A stretch of 10,260 bases of DNA, taken from NCBI GenBank assembly GCA_046094825.1, contig JBJTIF010000032.1:1-10260 (forward strand), in the 5' to 3' direction. Source of the stretch: JBJTIF01 sp046094825 (GTDB lineage Bacteria; Actinomycetota; UBA4738; HRBIN12). Within the stretch, counting starts at the first letter, position 1. Every line of letters starts with the position of its first letter. The position numbers and the translations under genes are program-made. Below, piece by piece: positions 1-6,993 of the stretch. The notes under the pieces are model-generated. The model did no database searches. It had not been told where the DNA came from and saw only the letters and a list, made by a program, of their open reading frames with translations.

Positions 1-1164
1 CCGAACAGGCAGCGATACGACATTCAGCTCAAGGGCGCTGGCCGCACCCGCTACTCCCGCGGCGGCGACGGCCGCGCCGCGATCGGGCCGATGCTGCGGG
101 AATACATCGTGAGTGAAGGCATGCACGCCCTCGGCATCCCCCCCACCCCCAGTCGCGCCGTGGCCACGACCGGTGAGATCGTGCTGCGCCACGCTCCGCT
201 GGCTGGTGCCGTGCCCACCCGCGTGGCCGCGAGCCACATCCGGGTGGGCACGTTTCAGTTCGCGGCGGCCGTGGAGGATGACCGCCTGCTCCCCGCGCTA
301 CTCCACCACGCGATCACGCGACACGATCCGACGGCGGCGGAGGCGGACGATCCCGCGTTGGCGTTCTTCCAGGGCGTCGTCGAGCGTCAGGCGGCGCTCC
401 TGGCTTGCTGGATGCTCGTGGGGTTCGTGCATGGCGTCATGAACACCGACAACATGGCCGTGTCGGGGGAGACGATCGACTACGGGCCGTGTGCGTTTCT
501 CGACGCCTATGATCCCGCCACCGTGTTCAGCTCGATCGATCAGCAGGGCCGCTACGCCTACGCCAACCAGCCAGGCATCGCCCACTGGAACCTTGCGAGG
601 CTGGCCGAGAGCCTGCTGCCGCTCGTGCGTGGTGGCGAAGACGAGTCGCTGGAAGCGGTCCGCAGCGTGCTGGCAACGTTTCCCGAGCGGTTCGACCGCC
701 ACTATCTCGCCGGCGCGCGGGCGAAGCTCGGCCTCGCGACCGAAGAAGAAGGGGATCGCGACCTGTTTGCCTCGCTGCTCCGCTCGATGCACGAGGCCCA
801 GGCTGACTTCACGGCTACGTTTGCCGGGCTGGCGAACGTGGCCGAGTCACAGGCAGCGTCGGCCAGCGACGCCACGGCCCCGGGGCTGCGTGAGTGGCAG
901 GCAGGCTGGCTCGCCCGACTCGAGCGGCAGCCCGGCACGCCGGCTGAGGCGGCCGCGCAAATGCGGCAGGTAAACCCGGTGGTCATTCCGCGGAATCACC
1001 GTGTGGAAGAGTCGCTGTCGGCAGCCGAGTCGGGCGACTTTGGCCCGCTCCACCGGCTGCTGGCCGCGCTTCACGACCCATTCGTGGAGACGAAGGACAA
1101 CGAGCGGTATCGCGGCGGCCCGCCCGCAGGCTGCGGAGCCTATCGCACATTCTGCGGCACATGA
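1..1164 (+). CDS. selO: Protein adenylyltransferase SelO (YdiU/UPF0061), 5'-truncated by window edge
   Basis: SelO is a pseudokinase-fold enzyme that transfers AMP from ATP to Ser/Thr/Tyr of protein substrates, with a role in redox stress. The visible 388 residues are in frame from base 1 with no start, so roughly the first 100 residues of a protein usually near 480 lie outside the window. Seen directly: the nucleotide-site segment QLKGAGRT followed by YSRGGDGR (residues 9-25), where the usual Pro of GRTPYSR is Arg17; the catalytic HGVMNTDN (144-151); and DYGP (160-163). By alignment to characterised SelO, Asp150 is the likely base, and Asn151 and Asp160 the Mg ligands; their nine-residue spacing matches the family. 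The C-terminal part has NPVVIPRNH and the protein ends TFCGT, the usual bacterial ending with a Cys where eukaryotic SelO has its CxxU tail. All catalytic residues are present, so it should be active. It converges on the P450 gene with only 9 bases between stops and no terminator seen. Confidence 0.93.
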   Translation, partial: PNRQRYDIQLKGAGRTRYSRGGDGRAAIGPMLREYIVSEGMHALGIPPTPSRAVATTGEIVLRHAPLAGAVPTRVAASHIRVGTFQFAAAVEDDRLLPALLHHAITRHDPTAAEADDPALAFFQGVVERQAALLACWMLVGFVHGVMNTDNMAVSGETIDYGPCAFLDAYDPATVFSSIDQQGRYAYANQPGIAHWNLARLAESLLPLVRGGEDESLEAVRSVLATFPERFDRHYLAGARAKLGLATEEEGDRDLFASLLRSMHEAQADFTATFAGLANVAESQAASASDATAPGLREWQAGWLARLERQPGTPAEAAAQMRQVNPVVIPRNHRVEESLSAAESGDFGPLHRLLAALHDPFVETKDNERYRGGPPAGCGAYRTFCGT

Positions 1165-1173
1165 GCGAGAGGA

Positions 1174-2532
1174 TCACGTCGGGGCAAGCGGGGCCCGCTC
1201 CAAGCGGAGGACGACGGGCCGGGACGTGCGGAGCGTGACGCGGGGCTCGGCGATGATCGGGCTGGGATCGGCGAGCCGCACGCGAAATCGAGAGAGCAGG
1301 GTGCCCGCGATGATCTGCGACTCGATCATCGCGAAGCTCGCGCCGAGGCAGATCCGCGGGCCGGCGCTGAACGGCAGGTAGGCGAACTTGTTCTTCTGCT
1401 CCTCGCGGCCGGCCTCGAACCGCTCGGGCCGGAACGTCTCAGGGGCGCTCCAGAGATGCGGCAGCCGGTGCAGGGCGTAGGGGCAGAAGATCACGAGATC
1501 CCCCTTCGCCACCGGCGTACCGGCGAGGTCATCTGGGCCGAGGGCACGGCGGTCGAACATCCAGACCGGTGGATAGAGCCGGAGCGTCTCCTGGATCACG
1601 GCCTTGAGCCGCGGCAGTTGCGGCAGGTCGTCCACCATCGGCGGCCGGCCACCGGTCGCCGCGACGAGTTCGGCGCGGAGCCGCTCCTGCTCGTCCGGAT
1701 GCCGGTCGAGGAGCACCCAGAGCCATGCCAGGGCGTTGGCCGTCGTCTCATGGCCGGCGATCAGCAGCGTCATCACTTCGTCGCGGAGCTGGGCGTCGCT
1801 CATCGTCTCGCCCGTTTCGTCGTCCCGCGCCAGCATCAGGATCGTGAGCAGGTCGCGGTGCTTCGGCTCCGTCTGTTCGCCGGCGGCCAGCCGCCGCCGC
1901 TTCGTGGCGATCAGCCGCTCGACGGTCGCATTGAGCGAGCCGAGCGCAGGCCGCAGCCGGCGGTTGGTGGCAGTCGGCACCCACAGTGGCGGCCGAATCG
2001 GCGACGACACCCGGGAGGCCAGGCAGCCCAGGATCGTGGGGAACACGCGGTTGATCTCGTCGGCATCCCCGGCCATGTCGTCGCCGAAGAGCGTTTCGGC
2101 CACGGCCCGGAGCGTGACCCGCATCATGTCGGTGCCGGCATCGACTGGGTCGTCGGCCGTGGCGGCGGCCTCCCAGTCGGCGGCGCAGTCGGCCGCCATC
2201 CGCGACAGGATCGGGGCGAAGTGCCGCACCTTGTCGCCGTGAAAGGCCGGCTGGGCGATCCGCCGCTGCCGCTTCCAAAACGCCCCGCCGCTGGTGAGCA
2301 TGCCATTGCCGAGCACGATGCGAACGGCGTCGAATGCGGGCGTGTGCTTGTCGTAGTTGGCGAGGTTGTCGAGGAGCACGTGGCGGACGACCGCCGGATC
2401 GGAAACAAGATGCCCCCGCGTGAAGGCGATTTGCAGCGGCACCACGCCCCCCCGGCTGGAGCGGCGGCAGAACTCCCCGAGTGGATCCTCGGCCAGGTCG
2501 GCGAGGTCGCCGCCGATCAGTCTGGAGAGCAT
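1174..2532 (-). CDS. Cytochrome P450 monooxygenase
   Basis: Soluble bacterial-type P450 of 452 residues, expected to insert one oxygen atom into an organic substrate using electrons from separate redox partners. All hallmark motifs are readable: I-helix oxygen-activation motif AGHETT (259-264), K-helix ETLR (315-318, the ExxR pair), the PERF-type FRPERF (367-372), and the haem-binding loop FSAGPRICLG (388-397) with Cys395 as thiolate ligand. The frame stays open upstream to 2706, but the extra 58 residues are Arg/Ala-rich, unlike a P450 N terminus, and would run into the divergent gene. I therefore chose the ATG at 2532, just before MLSRLIGGDL; only a weak purine-rich stretch precedes it. No N-terminal membrane anchor is seen. 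No ferredoxin, ferredoxin reductase or fused reductase domain is in the window, so the electron donor and substrate are unknown. The nearest functional neighbour is the divergent oxygenase-like gene. Confidence 0.93.
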   Translation of the reverse strand: MLSRLIGGDLADLAEDPLGEFCRRSSRGGVVPLQIAFTRGHLVSDPAVVRHVLLDNLANYDKHTPAFDAVRIVLGNGMLTSGGAFWKRQRRIAQPAFHGDKVRHFAPILSRMAADCAADWEAAATADDPVDAGTDMMRVTLRAVAETLFGDDMAGDADEINRVFPTILGCLASRVSSPIRPPLWVPTATNRRLRPALGSLNATVERLIATKRRRLAAGEQTEPKHRDLLTILMLARDDETGETMSDAQLRDEVMTLLIAGHETTANALAWLWVLLDRHPDEQERLRAELVAATGGRPPMVDDLPQLPRLKAVIQETLRLYPPVWMFDRRALGPDDLAGTPVAKGDLVIFCPYALHRLPHLWSAPETFRPERFEAGREEQKNKFAYLPFSAGPRICLGASFAMIESQIIAGTLLSRFRVRLADPSPIIAEPRVTLRTSRPVVLRLERAPLAPT

Positions 2533-2654
2533 GCCTGCCACCGCTGTCGGTTCGATGCACGTTGCACGCCGACGCGGGCGTACACGACAATCCTGATGCC
2601 GTAATGCCGCTGGTCGAATGCCAGTGACCACCACAGCGTACACGACGCCCGCCC
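2533..2654. promoter_or_regulatory. Shared divergent intergenic region with 11-bp direct repeat
   Basis: This 122-base gap separates the divergent P450 and oxygenase-like genes and must hold the promoters of both. It contains the perfect direct repeat GCGTACACGAC at 2578-2588 and 2636-2646, 58 bases start to start. An 8-base inverted pair, GCGGGCGT (2574-2581) and ACGCCCGC (2644-2651), flanks and overlaps these copies. A repeat of this length in a gap this short could be a pair of regulator sites or a looping operator. That is inference: no clear -35/-10 pair could be assigned to either gene. The exact P450 and oxygenase starts affect the boundaries slightly. Confidence 0.4.
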
Positions 2655-4334
2655 GTGCCGATGACCTCCGCGACCGATGCGCCGCTCCGTTCCCCACGGG
2701 GCACACTGGACGACTTCCTGCCAGCTGCCGACATTACGCCGCTCCCGGTCCTGAGCGACGAGGCATGGGCCGCCGTGCGCCGTCGCGCGGCCCGGAGCCT
2801 GGCCTGGCGGATGTGCACGCTGCGGAATCTCGTCGTGCACCGTGGCCAGATCCTGCCGGATGTGTTGGGGTTTGCCTGGGGGGGCATCTATCGCACGCTC
2901 CTCGTCGGCTCGATCGTGACCACGTCGTATCGCAACGAGGGGCACTTCCGGGCCGGCGAGCGGATCTTCGGCACCAGCGATTTCTTCTGGGGCTCGTTCG
3001 TGCGGTCGCGGGCGGCGGCAGATTTCGCCGACATCCTGCGGATCGTGAACCTGCGGCATCACGTCGCCGGAGTGGTGCGGCCACGCGCCGCCGGGGGTGT
3101 GCAGGTGATCGACGGCTACGAGGCCGACTACGCCTATGTGGCCACCGCCTTCGCCGAGTCGATTCGCCGCGGCCTGGCGATCTGCGGGCTCGCGCCGGAC
3201 AGTCGCCGGGGCCGCGAGCTGGGATCGCAGATCTGCACGATTCTCTACCAGGTGGCGGGGGCCACCGGTCTGTGTCGCGTGCCCCGCGACATTGCCGCCC
3301 ATGAGCGGTTTCGTGATGCCTATGACCGTCGGCTCCGCGAGCGGCCGCCGTCGGCCCGCGTCCGCCGCATGGCGCAGGAGATCGCGCGGCGGATCATTCC
3401 GCTCACGGCCGTGGCAGCGGGTGAAACGGTGCGGGGCCACATCGGCCGGCACCTCGATCCGGAGACCGCGGAGTTTCTCTTTCCGGGGGGCGATGTGCCG
3501 GCCGAACTCGAGCGGCAGCGGGACGAGTGGCGGCACCGGTTCGCTGTCGATTCGGCGCAGGATGCCCTCGACCGTCGTGCTGCCGCGCGGCGGGCGATCA
3601 GGGAGCGGTCCGACGTGGTCGCGCTCGAGCAGGCGTATGCGGATGCGGCGCCTCACGACAACGACGACCGGCTGATCGGCGCGATCCTGCTCCATGCGTT
3701 CGATGCGGCGGGGTCCGCGGCCCGACCGCTCGAACGACGGACGATCGATCTGGCCGCCGACGAGCCACTTATCACACAGGGCCAGACGGTCGGCGAGATG
3801 TACGTCGTGCTCTCGGCGACGGCGCAACTCGTGGTGCTCCACACTGCCGAAGCGGGAGTGGAGCCGCGGCAGGTGGCGACGCTCGCCGCACCGACGGTGC
3901 TCGGCGAGATCGGGATGTGGCGGGGTCAGCCTGCCGTCGCGACCGTGCTGTCGAGACGGCCGAATCGGCTCGTGGTCTTCGTGATCGACGCCGAGCGATT
4001 CGCGGCACTCAAAGATGAGCCGGGATTCCGGGCGGCGACCGCTGCTGAGGTGCAGCGGCGGCTGTCGCTCAACTCGGCGGTGACGGGCACGCTGCTCGAC
4101 GAGACGGCGGCCCGGACGGGTGATCCGCTCCTGGGCTCGATCGCGCAGCTGTTCCGGTATCTCACCGGTGATTCCCACGTCTCGCTCGACGCGGTGATCG
4201 GTCTCGCCGATGACGCGACGCCGGCCGAGTGCGTCGAGGCGCTGCGAGGGCAGGTTGACGACGTCATCCGTGCCGGGGGCCTGCCCGCCGAGCTCCAGCG
4301 ACTGCTCCGCCAGATCGTGACGACGATCGGGTAA
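2655..4334 (+). CDS. MpaB/Lcp-like (DUF2236-type) oxygenase domain fused to a cyclic-nucleotide-binding-like domain
   Basis: A 559-residue protein with two recognisable parts. Residues about 50-275 are helical and resemble the MpaB/rubber-oxygenase catalytic domain (DUF2236), a haem-b oxygenase fold: a segment with HH at 135-136, then an Ala/Tyr-rich helix (AYVATAFAES, 160-169) and a further helix around 190-205. Assigning His135/His136 to haem binding is a guess. Residues about 340-475 fit a cNMP-binding/CRP-type beta barrel: DEPLITQGQTVGEMYVV (369-385) is the entry hairpin and LGEIG (416-420) matches the phosphate-binding cassette, but the usual Arg after Pro426 is Ala427. No HTH follows, so it is not a CRP-type transcription factor; the last 80 residues are helical and unassigned. 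The start given is GTG at 2655; ATG at 2661 is equally possible, and neither has a clear ribosome binding site. The gene is divergent from the P450 and converges on mqnD with 20 bases between stops. The reading frame is secure, the cNMP fold likely, the oxygenase family assignment moderate. Confidence 0.72.
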   Translation: MPMTSATDAPLRSPRGTLDDFLPAADITPLPVLSDEAWAAVRRRAARSLAWRMCTLRNLVVHRGQILPDVLGFAWGGIYRTLLVGSIVTTSYRNEGHFRAGERIFGTSDFFWGSFVRSRAAADFADILRIVNLRHHVAGVVRPRAAGGVQVIDGYEADYAYVATAFAESIRRGLAICGLAPDSRRGRELGSQICTILYQVAGATGLCRVPRDIAAHERFRDAYDRRLRERPPSARVRRMAQEIARRIIPLTAVAAGETVRGHIGRHLDPETAEFLFPGGDVPAELERQRDEWRHRFAVDSAQDALDRRAAARRAIRERSDVVALEQAYADAAPHDNDDRLIGAILLHAFDAAGSAARPLERRTIDLAADEPLITQGQTVGEMYVVLSATAQLVVLHTAEAGVEPRQVATLAAPTVLGEIGMWRGQPAVATVLSRRPNRLVVFVIDAERFAALKDEPGFRAATAAEVQRRLSLNSAVTGTLLDETAARTGDPLLGSIAQLFRYLTGDSHVSLDAVIGLADDATPAECVEALRGQVDDVIRAGGLPAELQRLLRQIVTTIG

Positions 4335-4354
4335 GTCATCTGGAGCAGAGTCGT

Positions 4355-5188
4355 TCAGCCGGCGAAGACCTCGAGCCGTGCGGCCGTTACGCCGACCGAT
4401 GCGGCGCGGATGGAGAGTGCGTCGAGCGCCCGCCTGCCGGTCGGTCCAAGGTCGAGCGTCCAATCGTTCACGTAGAGATCGACGTGCTGCATGAGCACGC
4501 GGTCGTCGAACTCCTGGGCATGCCGCCGCATCGTCGGCAGCGCGGCGTCGGGATTCGCACGCGCGAGCGTGAGGGAGTCGTGAACGACCTGCTGCACCGC
4601 GGTGATTGTCTCGGCAGGGAGCCGGCGGCTGGCCACGATTCCGCCGAGCGGCAGCGGGCAGTTGGTGTCGGTTTCCCAGCGGGTGCCGAGGTCTTCGACG
4701 AGCGTGAGGCCGCGGGCTTCCCGCGTGAACCGGCCTTCGTGTATGCAGACGCCGAAGTTGGTCGTGCGGGCCTCGAGCCGCGGCATGATCTCGGAAAAGA
4801 CGACATGCTCGACGCGGGAACTCCGCGGATGAAAGAGATCGAAGAGCAGGGCCGCGGTGGTGTGCCGGCCGGGGCAGAGAGTGAGTTGGTGGGCGTGTGT
4901 CGGCTGCGTGCCCGGCTCCGCTGCGAGCAGGAGCGGACCGACACCGAATCCGAGGGCCGAGCCGCTCGGGAGCACGACCACGTCGGCGGCCGCCAGAAGG
5001 GCCGCATGGAAGCTCACCTTGCAGACGTCGAAGTCGCCGGCGAGGAGTCGTTCGTTGAGCGTCTCCACATCGAGCAACTCGACCTGAAAGTCGAGCCCCC
5101 GCCAGTCCACCGCCCGCGTCAAGAGACCGTGGAATGCGAACGTGTCGTTGGGGCAGGTGGAGATGCCGAGGCGGATCCGGCGGGTCAT
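4355..5188 (-). CDS. mqnD: 1,4-dihydroxy-6-naphthoate synthase MqnD
   Basis: Acts in the futalosine route to menaquinone, converting cyclic dehypoxanthine futalosine to 1,4-dihydroxy-6-naphthoate in the cytoplasm. The 277-residue length is normal for the family. The N terminus carries the family signature GISTCPNDTFAFHG (8-21), followed by a substrate-pocket segment with SFHAALL (59-65) and the SGSALGFGVGPLLLA stretch (75-89). These are characteristic of MqnD and its periplasmic-binding-protein-like fold, and distinguish it from the related MqnA. The ATG at 5188 overlaps the mqnB stop as ATGA, and a GAGG lies just upstream inside the mqnB end, so translation is probably coupled. The other pathway genes (mqnA, mqnC, mqnE and later steps) are not in this window, so they are presumably unlinked. 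The 3' end converges on the oxygenase-like gene with 20 bases between stops; no terminator hairpin was found there. Confidence 0.92.
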   Translation of the reverse strand: MTRRIRLGISTCPNDTFAFHGLLTRAVDWRGLDFQVELLDVETLNERLLAGDFDVCKVSFHAALLAAADVVVLPSGSALGFGVGPLLLAAEPGTQPTHAHQLTLCPGRHTTAALLFDLFHPRSSRVEHVVFSEIMPRLEARTTNFGVCIHEGRFTREARGLTLVEDLGTRWETDTNCPLPLGGIVASRRLPAETITAVQQVVHDSLTLARANPDAALPTMRRHAQEFDDRVLMQHVDLYVNDWTLDLGPTGRRALDALSIRAASVGVTAARLEVFAG

Positions 5189-5847
5189 GACAGGCCTCGG
5201 AGGAGCATCGCGGTCAGCATGCCTGCCGCACGGCAGGCCGCGTCGATCTGCCAGCGTGACCTGTCGCGGTCGCCGGCCGTGTTGGAGATGCCACGGACGA
5301 TGTCGAGCGGCACACCGGCGAGCCGGCAGGCCGCGGCGACCGCGAAGCCCTCCATGTCCTCCGCCACCGCGTCGGGATGAAGCTGCAGCCGTGCGCGGAC
5401 GTCAGTGGCCTCCGCCGATGCCGCACAGGCGGAGAGGAGCAGGCCGGCCTGCGGGGCGGTGGCGTGAACACGGCCACTCGTGCACGGCAGCACGTCGCCG
5501 ACTCGCGCGGCCGAATCGGGTCCGTCAGCTGGCCACTGCAGCCAGCCCATGCGCTCGGCCGGCATGAATGCCTCGCCCGTGCCGACGCCGATGCCGTGGC
5601 AAGCGACCTGCTCGAAGGCATATGCCTCACCGATGCGAAGCCGGTCGGAGAGTCGGCCTGCGATGCCGACGAGCACGACGGCCTGCGGGCGGTGTTCGGC
5701 GATGAGGCTGGCGGTCCGAGCCGCCGCCACCACGGCGCCGAATCCGCACAGCTCGATTCGGGGGGGGGGGCCATGCGTTGCCGTTACAACCGGCTCGATG
5801 CGGCCGCGTTCCAGTTCGGTGGGTACGAGGATGAGGTGCTGCTGCAT
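5185..5847 (-). CDS. mqnB: Futalosine hydrolase MqnB
   Basis: A nucleosidase that removes hypoxanthine from futalosine to give dehypoxanthine futalosine, in the menaquinone futalosine pathway. The 220-residue protein has the nucleoside phosphorylase/MTAN fold landmarks: LVGIAGRL (59-66), the EDMEGFAVA base/ribose-binding motif (163-171) with Glu166, and RGISNTAGDRD (185-195), where Asp193 is the expected catalytic acid. The start is the ATG at 5847 (MQQHLILVPT), which places the first beta strand at the N terminus; an in-frame extension to 6105 exists but lacks family similarity. A weak TATGAT lies about 57 bases upstream. It is the first gene of the mqnB-mqnD unit and overlaps mqnD by four bases. 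Oddity: an 11-base homopolymer (C on the coding strand, 5760-5770) encodes the Pro27-Pro29 region. A one-base slip there would kill the protein. The frame as given is intact. Confidence 0.9.
   Translation of the reverse strand: MQQHLILVPTELERGRIEPVVTATHGPPPRIELCGFGAVVAAARTASLIAEHRPQAVVLVGIAGRLSDRLRIGEAYAFEQVACHGIGVGTGEAFMPAERMGWLQWPADGPDSAARVGDVLPCTSGRVHATAPQAGLLLSACAASAEATDVRARLQLHPDAVAEDMEGFAVAAACRLAGVPLDIVRGISNTAGDRDRSRWQIDAACRAAGMLTAMLLRGLS
5760..5770 (-). repeat. Homopolymer tract (11 C on coding strand) inside mqnB
   Basis: Eleven consecutive G on the plus strand, read as C in mqnB, at codons 26-30 (Gly-Pro-Pro-Pro-Arg). With 11 bases the gene reads through in frame. The tract is an obvious place for replication slippage or a sequencing length error. 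Confidence 0.95.
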
Positions 5848-6196
5848 GCCGACCCAGATGAAAGTGGTGGGGATCCGCCGGGGAGGCGAACCGGAACCTC
5901 TCTTATCATAGGCCTCTGTCGAGAGTCGTCGTGAGGGAGGAGCGGCCTTTCTGGCCATTCCCGAACCCACCACCTGCTTCATCGCCCTCACCGGTCTAGC
6001 CAGGAGTGCGTTCTCGATGTGGCGCTGGCGGAAGCGGTCCTGACGCTCATGGGACAGCGTGATTCCGCTGCGAGTCATTGCTTGGAAGCCCGAGCCGCGA
6101 GCCAAGGCGATCCGCGCGGACGAGCCCCTGGATCAGCCGTCGGGAGTTTCGCCGAGATGCTGGAGGCGGCATCCGCCGAACGGCACCGAAGGCCCG
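5848..6196. other. Intergenic stretch without a convincing gene
   Basis: This stretch of about 350 bases lies between the mqnB start and the stop of the coiled-coil gene. Open frames exist on both strands, including an in-frame 5' extension of mqnB and a 70-codon plus-strand frame at 6019-6231 that overlaps the coiled-coil gene antisense. Their composition is Arg/Ala/Ser-rich, with no family resemblance or ribosome binding site. A small GC hairpin (GGCGG-CAT-CCGCC, 6165-6177) lies about 20 bases past the coiled-coil gene's stop. It could aid termination but has no T run. Otherwise I see nothing assignable. Confidence 0.6.
5905..5910 (-). promoter_or_regulatory. Possible -10 element for mqnBD
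   Basis: TATGAT on the minus strand, about 57 bases before the mqnB ATG and AT-rich against its surroundings. No convincing -35 hexamer is found 16-18 bases upstream, so this is only a candidate. Confidence 0.25.
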
Positions 6197-6931
6197 TCAG
6201 GCCGCTTCCGGGAGGAGCCAGCCGTTGGTGAGCACGCGGAGGCCGTGATTGCGAGCCGCGGCGAGGGTCTGCGGCGAGATCGACTCGCAGGCCACGATGC
6301 CGATCGCGGTGTGTCCGGCCGAAGCGAGTGCCGCCGCTCGACGCACCGCGCGGGCGAGGTCGTCGGCGTCGGCCGTGCATGAGACTTCCACGACGATGTG
6401 CACGACCTGCTCGGCACGCTTGGCGACGGCGATGACATCGGCCCTCATCAGGTCGGCGAGTTCCGCTTCGGCCAGCCTTCCCTCGAGGCTCTCGACAAAA
6501 TCGGCTCGATCCAAGACCCGGCACCTGCGAAACTCGCGGCCCAGAAAGGCCGGCAGATTCTTCGCGACCTTGTCTTCCAGCATGTGACCATCAAGGCGAT
6601 CGAGCCGAATCAGCATCTTTTGCTGGGTCTTCACGACGTCGGTGAGCGTTCCTTCCGTGCGATTCTGCGCTTCGGCGAGCTCCTTCTGCGCCTCGGTGAG
6701 CTCCTCCACCCGCTTTTCGGTCTGCCTCTGCGCTTCGGCGAGGTCTTTCTGCGCTTCGGCGAGGTCTTTCTGCGCGTCGGCGAGGTCTTTCACGACGCCC
6801 GTGAGGGCGTGGAAGTCAGCCTGATTGACGAGGTCGTCGTGGGCCTCGATCACGACATGGGCGAGGAGATCAGCCTGCTTTTCGGAAAAGCCCTCGAGCA
6901 GCCTGTTGCGAATCTGCGGAATAGTGGCCAT
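6197..6931 (-). CDS. Coiled-coil protein with predicted PD-(D/E)XK nuclease-like C-terminal domain
   Basis: A 244-residue protein of unproven function. Residues 1-45 form a helical head. Residues about 46-100 are a coiled coil built of near-identical seven-residue units (DLAEAQK), with variants such as EELTEAQ. Residues about 118-244 look like the C-terminal domain of uncharacterised coiled-coil proteins common in cyanobacteria, chloroflexi and planctomycetes (DUF3782-like). Asp165 (ADVIAVA) and Glu182 in VVEVSCT match the positions of a PD-(D/E)XK core, but the usual Lys of the ExK is Ser184, so catalysis is doubtful. The start at 6931 is well supported: AGGAGG lies 7 bases upstream, with a sigma70-like promoter further up. 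An upstream in-frame ATG at 7000 falls in the -35 box and is rejected. It is a single gene, not in an operon with mqnBD, which starts about 350 bases downstream. No signal peptide or membrane segment is seen, so it is probably cytoplasmic. Confidence 0.82.
   Translation of the reverse strand: MATIPQIRNRLLEGFSEKQADLLAHVVIEAHDDLVNQADFHALTGVVKDLADAQKDLAEAQKDLAEAQRQTEKRVEELTEAQKELAEAQNRTEGTLTDVVKTQQKMLIRLDRLDGHMLEDKVAKNLPAFLGREFRRCRVLDRADFVESLEGRLAEAELADLMRADVIAVAKRAEQVVHIVVEVSCTADADDLARAVRRAAALASAGHTAIGIVACESISPQTLAAARNHGLRVLTNGWLLPEAA
6665..6790 (-). repeat. 21-bp tandem repeat encoding coiled-coil heptads
   Basis: Six consecutive 21-base units, each encoding seven residues. Copies at 6728-6748 and 6749-6769 are identical, and that at 6770-6790 differs by one base. 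Those at 6665-6685 and 6686-6706 are diverged, and 6707-6727 is strongly diverged. The whole-codon unit length means that gain or loss of units would lengthen or shorten the coiled coil without breaking the frame. Confidence 0.88.
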
Positions 6932-6938
6932 GGCGAGT

Positions 6939-6944
6939 CCTCCT
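6939..6944 (-). promoter_or_regulatory. Ribosome binding site deciding the 6931 start
   Basis: AGGAGG on the minus strand with 7 bases to the ATG at 6931. It is the clearest Shine-Dalgarno in the window and selects this start over the upstream in-frame ATG at 7000. Confidence 0.85.
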
Positions 6945-6969
6945 GTCGAAGAGTATAAGGCGTCGCGGC

Positions 6970-6993
6970 AAGAGTGTACGCGTGAACACTCTT
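6970..6993. promoter_or_regulatory. Palindrome in the promoter spacer, possible operator
   Basis: Perfect 8-base arms AAGAGTGT (6970-6977) and ACACTCTT (6986-6993) around an 8-base centre. It covers the -10 box and spacer of the coiled-coil gene, a position where a dimeric repressor would block RNA polymerase. The regulator is unknown, and autoregulation is speculation. Confidence 0.5.

Noticed and set aside
1456..2604. A 382-codon plus-strand frame opposite the P450
   Set aside because: Low-complexity shadow translation (Arg/His/Gly-rich); the minus strand encodes every P450 motif.
2533..2706. N-terminal extension of the P450 to 2706
   Set aside because: The extra 58 residues are basic and unlike any P450 N terminus, and they would overlap the start of the divergent gene.
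2517..4463. A 648-codon open frame on the minus strand opposite the oxygenase-like gene
   Set aside because: It is longer than the gene it opposes, but its translation is Arg/His/Pro/Asp-rich without any domain, which is typical of a GC-rich antisense shadow. The plus-strand product has recognisable folds, and this frame also crosses the ends of mqnD and the start of the P450.
4484..5380. A 298-codon plus-strand frame opposite mqnD and mqnB
   Set aside because: It spans two real antisense genes and has no recognisable domain or ribosome binding site.
6019..6231. A 70-codon plus-strand frame in the mqnB/coiled-coil gap
   Set aside because: No ribosome binding site or family resemblance, and it runs antisense into the end of the coiled-coil gene.
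6665..6790. Possible CRISPR array
   Set aside because: The 21-bp units are directly adjacent with no spacers and encode heptads in frame; this is coding tandem repetition.
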